A stretch of 64,000 bases of DNA, from the NCBI GenBank assembly GCA_964517265.1, contig CAZFBS010000003.1:124001-188000 (forward strand). Direction: 5' to 3'. The stretch comes from REEP01 sp964517265 (GTDB lineage: Bacteria; Pseudomonadota; Alphaproteobacteria; Rhodospirillales; Defluviicoccaceae). Positions within the stretch are counted from its first letter, which is position 1; each line of letters opens with the position of its first letter. This document shows positions 52,868 through 61,602 of the stretch, piece after piece. A program made the translations under genes and the position numbers. The notes beneath the pieces are model-generated. The model searched no databases, had not been told where the DNA came from, and was given only the letters and a program-made list of their open reading frames with translations.

Positions 52868-53653
52868 TCAAGGCACCGGTTCTCCGCTAAAGATGCCCGG
52901 CAGCGCCACCTCGCCCAGGACCGCCGCATAATGGCATACGGCAGCAGCGGCGACGAAGCCATGCCAGATCGCCCGCTGATAAGGCAATTGCTCCCAAAGG
53001 TGAAATACGACGCCGATGCTGTAGAGAATGCCACCGATCACCAGCAGTAGGATCGCCTGCGGCGATACCGACGCCAGCAGCGGCTCCACCGCCACGATGA
53101 TGGTCCAGCCGAGAAACAGGTAGAGGGCAACCGAGAGCCGGGCGAAGCGGTTCACCCAGATCAACTTCAGCACCACGCCGATGCCAGCCACCGCCCAGAC
53201 GTAGACGAGCAGCCAGTGGCTCCAGATGCCGTCGATCTTCATCGCGAGAAAGGGGGTGTACGTGCCGGCAATCATTACGAAAATGGCGGCATGGTCGAGG
53301 CGCCGCAGCAGATCGCGATGCTTTGGGTTGCGGCTGGCGTTGTAGAGCGCCGAGCAGATCAGCATCGCCAGCAGCCCGCAGCCGTAGACGAGCAGGCTGA
53401 CGAGGAGGGTGAGGCGCTCCTGCCGGACCGCGGCTGTCATCAGGACGACCACGCCGGCAAGTCCCGCAGCGATGGCAAGCCCGTGCACGCACGCATCGGC
53501 GATCCGTTCCGCTGGGCTGGGCGGGCGGGGAATTTTTCTGGGTGCACGGACAGCCGTGGCCGAGCTCCCACCCTCATTACCACCGAAGCCGGAACTGACG
53601 TCGCCACCGGCGGTGGTGATTTCGCGGCGCTCTACCCAACGCCATCGAAGCAC
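52868..53653 (-). CDS. Hemolysin III family (PAQR-like) membrane protein
   Basis: A 261-residue protein with about seven membrane helices, matching TrhA/YqfA-type hemolysin III. Visible segments are ERIADACVHGLAIAAGL, the SALYNASRNPKHRDLLRRLDHAAIF stretch (in parts), and the late FHLWEQLPYQRAIWHGFVAAAAVCHY; His residues in the first, third and last helices correspond to the metal site of the PAQR family. Roles in membrane lipid homeostasis have been proposed for relatives. The GTG start at 53653 lacks a good ribosome site; the first 45 residues are polar and uncertain. Confidence 0.85.
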   Translation of the reverse strand: MLRWRWVERREITTAGGDVSSGFGGNEGGSSATAVRAPRKIPRPPSPAERIADACVHGLAIAAGLAGVVVLMTAAVRQERLTLLVSLLVYGCGLLAMLICSALYNASRNPKHRDLLRRLDHAAIFVMIAGTYTPFLAMKIDGIWSHWLLVYVWAVAGIGVVLKLIWVNRFARLSVALYLFLGWTIIVAVEPLLASVSPQAILLLVIGGILYSIGVVFHLWEQLPYQRAIWHGFVAAAAVCHYAAVLGEVALPGIFSGEPVP

Positions 53654-53831
53654 GGATCGATCTTTGGCCGGATCCAGCCTCGAACATTTCGAGCAAGGTT
53701 CCTTTTTCGAATCATGACAGAACCGTGAAGAGTGGCTAGATAGGGCGGGGATTTAATCGCAGCACGGCCTTGTGCTGTTGTGGGGCACGGCTTGAGAGCC
53801 AAGCAAGAAACGATCAGAAGGAAAACCAGCA

Positions 53832-55583
53832 ATGATCGCACCTGATGTGGGGACTGATGCGAGACTTCCGCTCCGGCTCGCCACGTTTGAGACCCTTGCC
53901 GAAGGTTTGGATTACGCTGGGTCTGGACAAATAGGCTGCACGTTCTTCTCAAGCCGCGGTGAGCCCACCTGCTCGATCAGTTACCGGGAGATCCGCGAGC
54001 AATCTCTGGCGCTCGCACATCGCCTGCTCGCGCAGGGCTTCAAACGCTTTGCCCGGGTTGCGATCATCGGCGAGACCGGCCCCGACTTTCTGGTCGCATT
54101 CTTCGCCTGCCAGTATGCAGGCATGCTCCCCGTTCCGTTGCCGATCGACGTCAGTTTCGGGGGACTGGACGCTTACACCCGTCGCCTGCGCGCGATGCTT
54201 CATGCGGCGGACGTCTCCCTTGCAATCGGCCCGCTCGAGCTGTTGCCGGTCCTGACGAGGGCGGCGGAGCCGCACGCCTGCATGGTCGCAACCGTCGGCG
54301 ATTTGCAAGCGCTATCCCCTGGGGGCCATTCGCTGCGGCCGCTCCGGCCAGAAGAGCCCTGCTACGTGCAGTATTCGTCAGGAAGTACGCGCAAGCCGCG
54401 CGGGGTGCTGGTCACGCAGCGCTCGCTGCTTCACAACGCACGGGCAATCGCGCGCCATGGTTTGGCGCTGCGGGAAGGCGACTATGGCACCTCCTGGTTG
54501 CCGTTCTATCACGACATGGGCCTTGTCGGGTTTTGCCTGACCACGATGCTTTGCCAGATCCCCGTCCATTATCTCTCTCCCACGGCCTTTGCCCGCCGGC
54601 CTCAGGTCTGGCTGAAGATTCTTTCCGAGTATGGGGGCACCATCTCGTTCAGCCCGACGGCGGGTTACGAGCTGTGCGCGCGCAGCGCCAGAAATGGCAC
54701 CGGCCGCCAACTTGATCTTCGACGCTGGCGAATCGCCGGTGTCGGCGGGGACATGCTGCGAGCCGACGCCCTCGATCGCTTCGTCGAGCGGTTTGCTCCC
54801 CATGGTTTTTCCGCAAATGCCTTCCTCCCCAGCTACGGACTGGCCGAATCGACGCTGGCGGTGAGTTTCGGGGGTGTGGGAAGGGGCGTTCGTTGGGACA
54901 CCGTCGATCTCGCGACCCTCGAGTTGAGCGGGCATGCGGCCCCCACCGAGGTCGCGGATGGTCTGTCCGCGGAGAAAGTACGCTCCTTTGCCATCTGTGG
55001 CGGACCCCTGCCGGGTCACGATATCATGATCCGGGACGACAAGGGTGCCGCGTTGCCGGAGCGGCAGGTTGGCCGGGTGTGGATCAAGGGCCCCAGCGTC
55101 ATGCGCGGCTACTTTGATGATCCCGCCGTGCTCAGCACCCCCTCGTCCTCCGAGCGTTGGCTCGACACCGGCGATCTCGGCTACAGCTGTGATGGTGAAC
55201 TGGTCATCGCCGGACGTTCGAAAGACCTCATCATTTGGAACGGTCGCAATATCTGGCCGCAGGATCTTGAATGGGCGGTCGGCGAAGTGCAGGGGATTCG
55301 CTCGGGAGCGGTCGCCGCTTTTGCCGTCGACGGTGGTACGAAAGGCGAGGAAATCGTGGTGATCGCGGAATGCCGCACGATGGACGCCCGGTTCTGGCCA
55401 GACCTCCGGCGGGCGATTACGATGACCCTGCACCGGACCGCGGGTGTCGTCTGTCGCCTGGTCCTTGCACCGCCGCACTCCCTCCCGTTCACCTCCTCGG
55501 GCAAGCTCAGTCGGGCGGCCGCGCAAACACTGTATTTGCAGGGTATGATCAAAGACGTCGCCGAAGGGAGCAGCATGGCGTGA
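53832..55583 (+). CDS. Fatty-acyl-AMP ligase / acyl-ACP synthetase (sphingolipid-locus type)
   Basis: A 583-residue adenylate-forming enzyme. The P-loop-like A3 motif VQYSSGSTRKPRGVLVT, FLPSYGLAESTLAVSF and DTGDLGYSCDGELVIAGR-like A7 segments are present, and the C-terminal domain is short, as in FAAL proteins that load acyl groups onto carrier proteins rather than CoA. AAGGAAA precedes the ATG. It is followed by a CerR-like reductase, an ACP and a serine palmitoyltransferase-like gene. As I recall, Caulobacter has the same four functions next to each other, where the ligase charges the dedicated ACP; the match is by content and order, not by alignment. Confidence 0.85.
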   Translation: MIAPDVGTDARLPLRLATFETLAEGLDYAGSGQIGCTFFSSRGEPTCSISYREIREQSLALAHRLLAQGFKRFARVAIIGETGPDFLVAFFACQYAGMLPVPLPIDVSFGGLDAYTRRLRAMLHAADVSLAIGPLELLPVLTRAAEPHACMVATVGDLQALSPGGHSLRPLRPEEPCYVQYSSGSTRKPRGVLVTQRSLLHNARAIARHGLALREGDYGTSWLPFYHDMGLVGFCLTTMLCQIPVHYLSPTAFARRPQVWLKILSEYGGTISFSPTAGYELCARSARNGTGRQLDLRRWRIAGVGGDMLRADALDRFVERFAPHGFSANAFLPSYGLAESTLAVSFGGVGRGVRWDTVDLATLELSGHAAPTEVADGLSAEKVRSFAICGGPLPGHDIMIRDDKGAALPERQVGRVWIKGPSVMRGYFDDPAVLSTPSSSERWLDTGDLGYSCDGELVIAGRSKDLIIWNGRNIWPQDLEWAVGEVQGIRSGAVAAFAVDGGTKGEEIVVIAECRTMDARFWPDLRRAITMTLHRTAGVVCRLVLAPPHSLPFTSSGKLSRAAAQTLYLQGMIKDVAEGSSMA

Positions 55584-55617
55584 GCGCGCCGTTGCCGGTT
55601 GCGCCAGCGCCGGGTCC

Positions 55618-56571
55618 ATGAGCCGCCTTGTTGCCGTCACCGGTGCCACCGGATTCATCGGGCGGCACGTGGTGGCTCGGCTCCTCGCCGAAGGCTGGCG
55701 CGTGCGCGCGCTGGTCCGCCGCCCCGAACCTGCGCTGGAGGCCGCCGGGATTCAGACGATCACCGGCACACTCGAGGATTCGGCGCGCCTGAGCGATCTG
55801 GTTGCCGGTGCCGACGCCCTTGTTCATGGTGCCGGCGTCGTCTGTGCCCAGCGTCGGCGGGGGTTCATGGCGGTCAACGCTGAAGGCACGCGGCGGCTCA
55901 TCGATGCGCTCCAACGCCGATCCGACGCGCCGCGCTTCGTGCTGATTTCGTCGCTCGCGGCCCGTGAGCCACATCTGTCTGCTTATGCTGCAAGCAAGCG
56001 GCGGGCCGAGGAAATCGTGGTCCAGTCCGATCCCGGACCCGACTGGTGCATCGTTCGCCCGCCGGCCGTCTACGGCGACGGCGATCGGATGACCCTGTCG
56101 CTGTTCCGCCAGTTCACGCGCGGTTTCGCCGTCGTGCCTGCCGGCGTAGAGGCCCATTTTTCCCTCCTTTACGTTGTCGATCTCGCCGCCGCGATTGTCC
56201 AACTGGTATCGCAGACAATGCCGCGCCAAGCGATCCTCGAGATCGACGACGGCCGCCCGGCCGGTTACTCTTGGCCGGAACTGCTCGCAATCGGCGCACG
56301 CGTGCTTGGTCGGCCGCTGCGGCGGATTCCGGTACGCTACACGATGCTGGTTGTCCCCGCTGCCCTCGCTCAGTTATGGCCTTGGCTTCCTGCATACCCG
56401 CCGAGTGGACTCCGGCTCCTTACGCCGGGAAAGCTGCGTGAGCTGTTCCATTCGGATTGGGTCTGCCGGCCGCCCCCGAGGACGGAGATCAAAGGCTGGG
56501 CGCCCCGCGTCGGTTTCGAGGAAGGATTTGCCCGCACCCTGGCATGGTACCGGCGGCATGGCTGGTTGTAG
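55618..56571 (+). CDS. NAD(P)-dependent epimerase/reductase, CerR-like
   Basis: A 317-residue extended SDR. The nucleotide motif is TGATGFIGRHVVARL, and the catalytic Tyr-Lys pair lies in SAYAASKRRAEE with a preceding ISSLAA serine. In Caulobacter an SDR in this position (CerR) reduces the 3-keto group during ceramide synthesis; a similar role here is inferred from the neighbours. It starts 34 bases after the acyl-AMP ligase gene and lacks a strong ribosome site. A nucleotide-sugar epimerase function cannot be excluded. Confidence 0.8.
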   Translation: MSRLVAVTGATGFIGRHVVARLLAEGWRVRALVRRPEPALEAAGIQTITGTLEDSARLSDLVAGADALVHGAGVVCAQRRRGFMAVNAEGTRRLIDALQRRSDAPRFVLISSLAAREPHLSAYAASKRRAEEIVVQSDPGPDWCIVRPPAVYGDGDRMTLSLFRQFTRGFAVVPAGVEAHFSLLYVVDLAAAIVQLVSQTMPRQAILEIDDGRPAGYSWPELLAIGARVLGRPLRRIPVRYTMLVVPAALAQLWPWLPAYPPSGLRLLTPGKLRELFHSDWVCRPPPRTEIKGWAPRVGFEEGFARTLAWYRRHGWL

Positions 56572-56740
56572 CGCCGTTGCTTTTGGCTGTGGTTTGATTG
56601 TGTGACCTCTTTACCTCTAGTCTGCTCCGGCCCGGATAACGCTTGACGGGAGGGCATCTTGCTGTTTTCCAAGGAGGGCAGCTGTTGAACCTGCTGCTCG
56701 CCCCTTCCGGGAATCAATGCGACGAGTACGAGATGGAATT

Positions 56741-56986
56741 ATGACCGCGAGCGAGACATACGACGAAATCTGTGGGTTTCTCCAGCCGTACAACAAGAAG
56801 AACATACGCCTCACTCCGGAGACCGAACTTGCCGCTGATCTCGAGATCGACTCGGCCGATGCGATGAACCTTATCATGGAAATCGAGGACCGGTTTGAGA
56901 TTGATATCCCATTGAACCTGCTCGGCGATGTGCAGAACCTCCAACAACTGCTGGCTCTGGTGCAAGCGCGGATCGAGAGCCGCTGA
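56741..56986 (+). CDS. Acyl carrier protein
   Basis: An 81-residue carrier protein. The phosphopantetheine serine is Ser38 in LEIDSADAMNLIMEIEDRF (DSA instead of the usual DSL). The helix pattern and acidic character fit an ACP. Between an acyl-ACP synthetase and a serine palmitoyltransferase-like gene, it probably presents the fatty acyl chain to the latter. ATG at 56741 is used; ATG at 56717 with GGGAA upstream would add eight residues. The Spt gene begins 3 bases after its stop. Confidence 0.9.
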   Translation: MTASETYDEICGFLQPYNKKNIRLTPETELAADLEIDSADAMNLIMEIEDRFEIDIPLNLLGDVQNLQQLLALVQARIESR

Positions 56987-56989
56987 TCC

Positions 56990-58276
56990 ATGGACATTCT
57001 CGATAAGCACGCGGCAACGTGGGAGCGCTATCGCCTCGTCACCGCAACCGGGCAGGATCCTTTCAGCGTCTGCTTCGATGAGGTCCTCTCGCCGACACAA
57101 GCCCGTGTCGGCGAGAAGACAATCCTGCTCTTTGGCACCAACAACTATCTTGGCCTGACGTTCGATCCCCCGTGCGTCGATGCCGCCATCGCGGCGCTGA
57201 GAAGCCACGGCACCGGGACCACCGGCTCGCGCATTGCGAACGGCACTTTTGCCCTGCACCGCGCTCTTGAGCGACGAATCGCCGCATTCATGAAACGCCG
57301 GAGCGCGATTGTCTTTTCAACCGGCTATCAAGCCAATCTGGGAATGATTGCCGGACTGGCGGGCCCCAAAGACATCGTTCTGATCGACGCCGATTCGCAT
57401 GCAAGCATCTACGACGCCTGCCATCTCAGTCGTGCCCAAGTGATTCGCTTCCGCCACAACGACCCGGCGGATCTCGATCGACGCCTGACCCGCCTCGGCA
57501 GCCACCCCGGTTGCCGGCTGATCGTTGTCGAGGGTCTGTACAGCATGCTCGGCGATCAGGCACCGCTGGGTGCGTTTGCCGAAGTGAAGCGGCGGCACGG
57601 CGCATTCCTTCTGGTCGATGAAGCACATTCGCTATGTGTCCTTGGCAAGAACGGGCGCGGCGCCGCCGAAGAACAGCACGTCGAGGACGAGATCGACTTC
57701 GTCGTCGGCACCTTTAGCAAAAGTCTTGGCGCCGGCGGCGGCTTCGGTGCATCAAATCACCCACGATTCGACATCCTGCGACTGGTCAGCCGTCCCTACA
57801 TGTATACCGCCGCCGGCTCGCCTGCCGAGGTCGCTTCGGTCAGCGCGGCACTCGAACGCATCGAAAGCGATCCTGAGCTCAGGGATCGGCTTTGGCGCAA
57901 CGTCAAGAACTTCTACCGCGGCCTACAGGACCTGGACTGCGAGATCGCTTCCGCGCCCGGCCCCATCATCGCCCTGCGCTTCAAGGATGAAGCGGAAGCG
58001 ATTGAAATGTGGAACCGTTTGTTTGTGCACGGCGTGTATGTCAATCTGGCTTTGCCTCCCGGCACCCCCGACGGCGCATCTCTGCTGCGCGCGAGCATTA
58101 CCGCCGGCCATACCGAAGAAGATATCGCTCGTGCCTTGGCCTGCTTTGCGGCAACCCTGGCGGATCCGTCCTCGGCGTCGCGATCGCCGGTGGCGCCGGC
58201 CGCCGGAGTTCTTGCAACCACGCGATCCTCATCGGACTGCGCCGCGTCGATACAGCCGCCACAACAGCGCGGGTGA
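56990..58276 (+). CDS. spt: Serine palmitoyltransferase-like alpha-oxoamine synthase
   Basis: A 428-residue PLP enzyme that would condense an acyl thioester with serine to give 3-ketosphinganine, the first step of sphingolipid synthesis. Motifs: FGTNNYLGLTFDP, HGTGTTGSRIANGT, DEAHSLCVLGKNGRG (210-224) and Lys244 in GTFSKSLGAGGG, which would bind PLP. It begins 3 bases after the ACP gene. The last ~35 residues are low-complexity and overlap the convergent downstream gene by 48 bases. Related enzymes (BioF, KBL) are alternatives, but the ACP, acyl-ACP synthetase and reductase neighbours favour Spt. Confidence 0.85.
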   Translation: MDILDKHAATWERYRLVTATGQDPFSVCFDEVLSPTQARVGEKTILLFGTNNYLGLTFDPPCVDAAIAALRSHGTGTTGSRIANGTFALHRALERRIAAFMKRRSAIVFSTGYQANLGMIAGLAGPKDIVLIDADSHASIYDACHLSRAQVIRFRHNDPADLDRRLTRLGSHPGCRLIVVEGLYSMLGDQAPLGAFAEVKRRHGAFLLVDEAHSLCVLGKNGRGAAEEQHVEDEIDFVVGTFSKSLGAGGGFGASNHPRFDILRLVSRPYMYTAAGSPAEVASVSAALERIESDPELRDRLWRNVKNFYRGLQDLDCEIASAPGPIIALRFKDEAEAIEMWNRLFVHGVYVNLALPPGTPDGASLLRASITAGHTEEDIARALACFAATLADPSSASRSPVAPAAGVLATTRSSSDCAASIQPPQQRG

Positions 58277-59137
58277 GGCAAGAATTGGGTGCCGCCGCTG
58301 CCAAGCGGACAGCTCGATCGCCACGGCGCTATGCCGTTCGATCTTCCATATCAGGTAGTCTGCGCCTCCCTCGAAGGTGAAGGCGGCCTTGATCAGACGC
58401 AGGATCGCCAGCAACTTGCCCGCCACCGGCCGCATCCGCCAGCGCAGGCGAGCACGAAAGCGCTGGCCGGGGCTGGGTGTATGGGCGTCACTTGTGATCA
58501 ACGCAGCGATCCGGTCGTAGCGTGATGAGTCGGCGGCATACAGTTCGACGGCTCGCAATTTTGCTTCGGCGCGAAGTTCGCTGCCATAGGTCCGAGTGAA
58601 CGCTTCGACCCAGAGAGCGCCAGCGGTCGGTTGAAGATGGAACAGAGGCCGGGTTTCCTCCACGAGGGTCACCGCCGCGGCCGCGAGCGCGGCGGCAATT
58701 CGCCGCCGGACGGAGTCGTCGCGTGCCCACAGCAGCGCGCACGGCTGGGCAAATCGGCCCCAGAAATAGGGCTCGAAGGTCGAGCCCGCCGTGCGGCGCC
58801 CGAAGGCGGCCAGAGACACGATGGAGCATTTGGCGTACAGCGTCCGGCCGGCGACGACCTTCCGGGCGTGATACACGTTTGGCGGCAGGACGAGGTTGGC
58901 TGCCCGTGCCAACAGGCCGGGGTGCACAGCCGCATAACTGTCGACGAGTAGGTACAAATCCAGCAGTCGTTCCTCCACCACCTGATCCCGAAGACAGGAT
59001 CCGTGAAACAGCACCGCTGCGACGCCGCTTCCCCACTCCTCCCGCAGCAAAGTGGCCATTGCCACCGCTTCCGGCGGAACCTCGCGAGACAGCTCTGCAG
59101 CAATAAGTTGTTCAACTGCCTCCAGATGCAACGACAT
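58229..59137 (-). CDS. Tam41-like nucleotidyltransferase (possible lipid-phosphate cytidylyltransferase)
   Basis: A 302-residue protein. A nucleotidyltransferase-like signature is seen: HGSCLRDQ (GS at 46-47) followed 13 residues later by DLYLLVD (Asp60), then PPNVYHARK, YAKCSIVSLAAF (101-112) and GRFAQPCALLW (127-137). This order resembles Tam41, the mitochondrial-type CDP-diacylglycerol synthase. C-terminal hydrophobic and basic helices could bind membranes. With a lipid-kinase-like gene and a CDP-alcohol phosphotransferase just upstream, activation of ceramide phosphate to a CDP-lipid is an attractive inference. The assignment rests on motif recognition only. It converges on and overlaps spt. 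Confidence 0.6.
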   Translation of the reverse strand: MSLHLEAVEQLIAAELSREVPPEAVAMATLLREEWGSGVAAVLFHGSCLRDQVVEERLLDLYLLVDSYAAVHPGLLARAANLVLPPNVYHARKVVAGRTLYAKCSIVSLAAFGRRTAGSTFEPYFWGRFAQPCALLWARDDSVRRRIAAALAAAAVTLVEETRPLFHLQPTAGALWVEAFTRTYGSELRAEAKLRAVELYAADSSRYDRIAALITSDAHTPSPGQRFRARLRWRMRPVAGKLLAILRLIKAAFTFEGGADYLIWKIERHSAVAIELSAWQRRHPILASPALLWRLYRRGAVR

Positions 59138-59338
59138 CGACTTGCACGCCTTCTTTACCGAATTTTGGCAATCCGCCTGTGCGTCCCAGACGCAGGATGG
59201 AGAATCAGCCCTTCCCTGCGCCTACTCCGCTCGTTCCCGGCGATGCCGCCTTCGTCGGGGGCGGGATCATTTTTTCCGGTGTGATCGTGCCGGATCGGAT
59301 TGAATGACAACTAGGCTTCCTCATTAAATCTATTTTTC

Positions 59339-60301
59339 TCAAACCTTTACGAAGAGAAGTTCGCATGGCGCAGTAACCGTGACGAGACCTTCCGCCAGCG
59401 GCGCGAAGATCTCGCCATCCAGCGCGATAGCGCTGGTAAGACCGAGATCAAGGCGCTGCGCGCTGCCGCTCTCGTAATACTCTGCTGGCAGCGCCCGCCC
59501 GCCGCCGGCGAGCACCCGCGCACTTGCGCAGAGCAGCCGGGGCGGTGCGGCGGCTACGCTCGTGAAGCGAAGCGGGGCTGCGCCTTCTTGGTTCCAATAG
59601 GGCGTGATGCCGAAGGTCAACCGCTTGAGTGTCGTCACGAACATGAGAAGCCGCCGCGCCTCATCCACCGGGTTGCCGTCCCGCGCGAGCCCGATTCTCT
59701 CATCGCGCAGGACGCGGCGCTGGTGTCGCGGCTTTAGACCGTCGGCGAGGACCCGCATCACGGTCGACGTCAGCATAATCGGCCCGGGAATGCGCCTTCG
59801 CGCGTCTCGCACGGCATGATCGCAGACCGCGTGAGCAAGAGCACCGATTGCGAGAAACAGGCCGAACTGAGGGCCGACACCCGCAAGGTGATCGACACGC
59901 ATCACGGCGCGTTTGCAAAGGCAGCGGTCGATTTCGCCTCCCGCAACCACGTCAAGCAACCGCCGCAGACCCCGGGCAGGAGGGCCAGGTAGGCCAACGT
60001 CTCCCGCGATGAGGTTGGTGGTTCCGCCGGCAAGCACAGCAATTGACGGCAGCCGATCCAGGTTGAGCTTACCCAAAAGCGCGGTCAAAAGCCGCTGAAC
60101 GGTCCCGTCGCCGCCGTTGATCGCCAGCACGTCGACCTGCTGGCGTACAAAGTCGGCAAGGATCGCCGTCGCCCCCGTGTTGTCGGCCCCGAGCCGCCGA
60201 TGAACCACGTCAGCGCGGCCTCGAACGATTTCTTCGATCTCGGCAAATCCTGACCGGTTGCGCCGGCTGCGCGGGTTGCTGACCAGCCCGATCTTGGTCA
60301 C
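59339..60301 (-). CDS. Diacylglycerol/sphingosine/ceramide kinase-like protein (DAGK catalytic domain)
   Basis: A 320-residue lipid-kinase family protein. The ATP motif AINGGDGTVQRLLTALL (GGDGT 63-67) and the VLAGGTTNLIAGDVG loop are those of the DAGK/LCB5 fold; the rest is the two-domain arrangement with a beta-sandwich C-terminus. The GTG start at 60301 overlaps the stop of the CDP-alcohol phosphotransferase gene (GTGA), so the two are translationally coupled. In a locus with Spt, ceramide or a sphingoid base is the likely substrate; Caulobacter is known to use a DAGK-family ceramide kinase. Diacylglycerol kinase is the alternative. Confidence 0.8.
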   Translation of the reverse strand: MTKIGLVSNPRSRRNRSGFAEIEEIVRGRADVVHRRLGADNTGATAILADFVRQQVDVLAINGGDGTVQRLLTALLGKLNLDRLPSIAVLAGGTTNLIAGDVGLPGPPARGLRRLLDVVAGGEIDRCLCKRAVMRVDHLAGVGPQFGLFLAIGALAHAVCDHAVRDARRRIPGPIMLTSTVMRVLADGLKPRHQRRVLRDERIGLARDGNPVDEARRLLMFVTTLKRLTFGITPYWNQEGAAPLRFTSVAAAPPRLLCASARVLAGGGRALPAEYYESGSAQRLDLGLTSAIALDGEIFAPLAEGLVTVTAPCELLFVKV

Positions 60302-61509
60302 TCGGCGGCTTCAGTGAGCCAGGAGTGCAACGGCCGGCCGTCCCGCACGGTGAAGGCCGCCTGAGCCGACTGCGTCAGGTGGACCAGAACACAAACAGCG
60401 GTCCAGGCGGCAATGGCAAGCAGACCGAGATCTGGCCGGCTGAACAGGGTCGCGACCGTCAGCAGAATGAGATTGGGATTGCGGCGGGACACGATCAGAC
60501 GGAACCAGGAATCGAAGCGGCGCCAGACGTGGATGTGCATGCCGAAACGCCAGTTGAACCAACCTTCCATGAGCCGCAGCAGGAGATACCCGCCGAGCAC
60601 GAGAGCAAGCGCGCCGTTCAGGACCGTATCTGGGATCTCTGTCTGACCGGTGCTGCTCAGCCCGATCCACCAGGCGACGTACCAGAAAGGGGGGTGGATC
60701 AGGTCGATGCCGTGATCCAGCAGGTGGCCGAATCGGCTGGAGGTCATCGTCACCCGGGCGAGTTTACCGTCGATGGTATCGAGCAGCGTCATCGTCCAAC
60801 CGGCGGCGAGACCGCTCGCGAAATATCCGTTCTCGAACAGGAAATAGGCCAGAACGACCAGCCCGAGGCTGCACAGCGTCACAATGTTGGGATGGAGCCG
60901 CAGGCGAGCGCACGCCTTGGTCGCCCAATACGCGGGCACCGGCCACAGATACTTGGTGACCAGATCGGTTACCCCCTTATACGTTCCGAGATAGATACGC
61001 CACTCGATCGCCCGCACGCGCTCTGGCGTCGCCCGCATCGCATAAGGCACCTCGCGTTTGCGCAGCTGACTCCAGTAGCTTGAACAAAGCTCCTGCGGAC
61101 GAACGGTCTCAAGACCGTGAGGCATGTTTCCGGCCTCGCCCCGCTCCAGCCAGGTTGCTACCGCCTCGGCCCGCCCTGCCGGTACGACGGCGGCGAGCGC
61201 CTCCCCCTCGCTATGCTCGTTGCCGACAAGCACGATGTCACGCGCCGCCACCCGGGCATCCCATAGCGCCTCTACGAGGGGCTGGTCGATGACGGCGTCG
61301 GCGCGCACCAAGACCACGCGTCCGCCGTCGGCGGTGCCCGATTCCGGCGCCCCCGATTTTCTGGCCTTCGCCGCCTTCTCAAACGCCTTCGCGAGCCGCG
61401 CGGCCGGGTGCGCAGTCCAGATCCGCAGATCACATTGTCCCACCAATTGCACCCGCATGAACGACTCGGGCGGCCGGACGTTCGAACCGGTGGCGGCCGT
61501 GTTCGTCAA
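60298..61509 (-). CDS. CDP-alcohol phosphotransferase with N-terminal extra domain
   Basis: A ~403-residue protein. Residues about 140-400 carry several membrane helices and the full CDP-alcohol signature D-x2-DG-x2-AR-x8-G-x3-D-x3-D (DTIDGKLARV... then FGHLLDHGID, about 244-269). The first ~130 residues form a separate alpha/beta domain (VVLVRADAVIDQPLVEALWDA, IVLVGNEHSEGEALAAVVPAG) resembling nucleotidyltransferase or sugar-phosphate-binding folds. The start is probably TTG at 61509: AGGAAGGAGGAG lies about 7 bases before it, whereas the upstream ATG at 61575 lacks a site. It joins a head-group alcohol to a CDP-lipid, or the reverse. The overlap with the DAGK gene ties the two functions. 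Confidence 0.8.
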   Translation of the reverse strand: MTNTAATGSNVRPPESFMRVQLVGQCDLRIWTAHPAARLAKAFEKAAKARKSGAPESGTADGGRVVLVRADAVIDQPLVEALWDARVAARDIVLVGNEHSEGEALAAVVPAGRAEAVATWLERGEAGNMPHGLETVRPQELCSSYWSQLRKREVPYAMRATPERVRAIEWRIYLGTYKGVTDLVTKYLWPVPAYWATKACARLRLHPNIVTLCSLGLVVLAYFLFENGYFASGLAAGWTMTLLDTIDGKLARVTMTSSRFGHLLDHGIDLIHPPFWYVAWWIGLSSTGQTEIPDTVLNGALALVLGGYLLLRLMEGWFNWRFGMHIHVWRRFDSWFRLIVSRRNPNLILLTVATLFSRPDLGLLAIAAWTAVCVLVHLTQSAQAAFTVRDGRPLHSWLTEAAE

Positions 61510-61602
61510 GACAGAACTCCTCCTTCCTGTAAAACGTCGAGAGAGATCAATCCCCCTTGTGGCGTCAAGAACCATTTGACGCGAGGGGCGGGTACATCGG
61601 CA

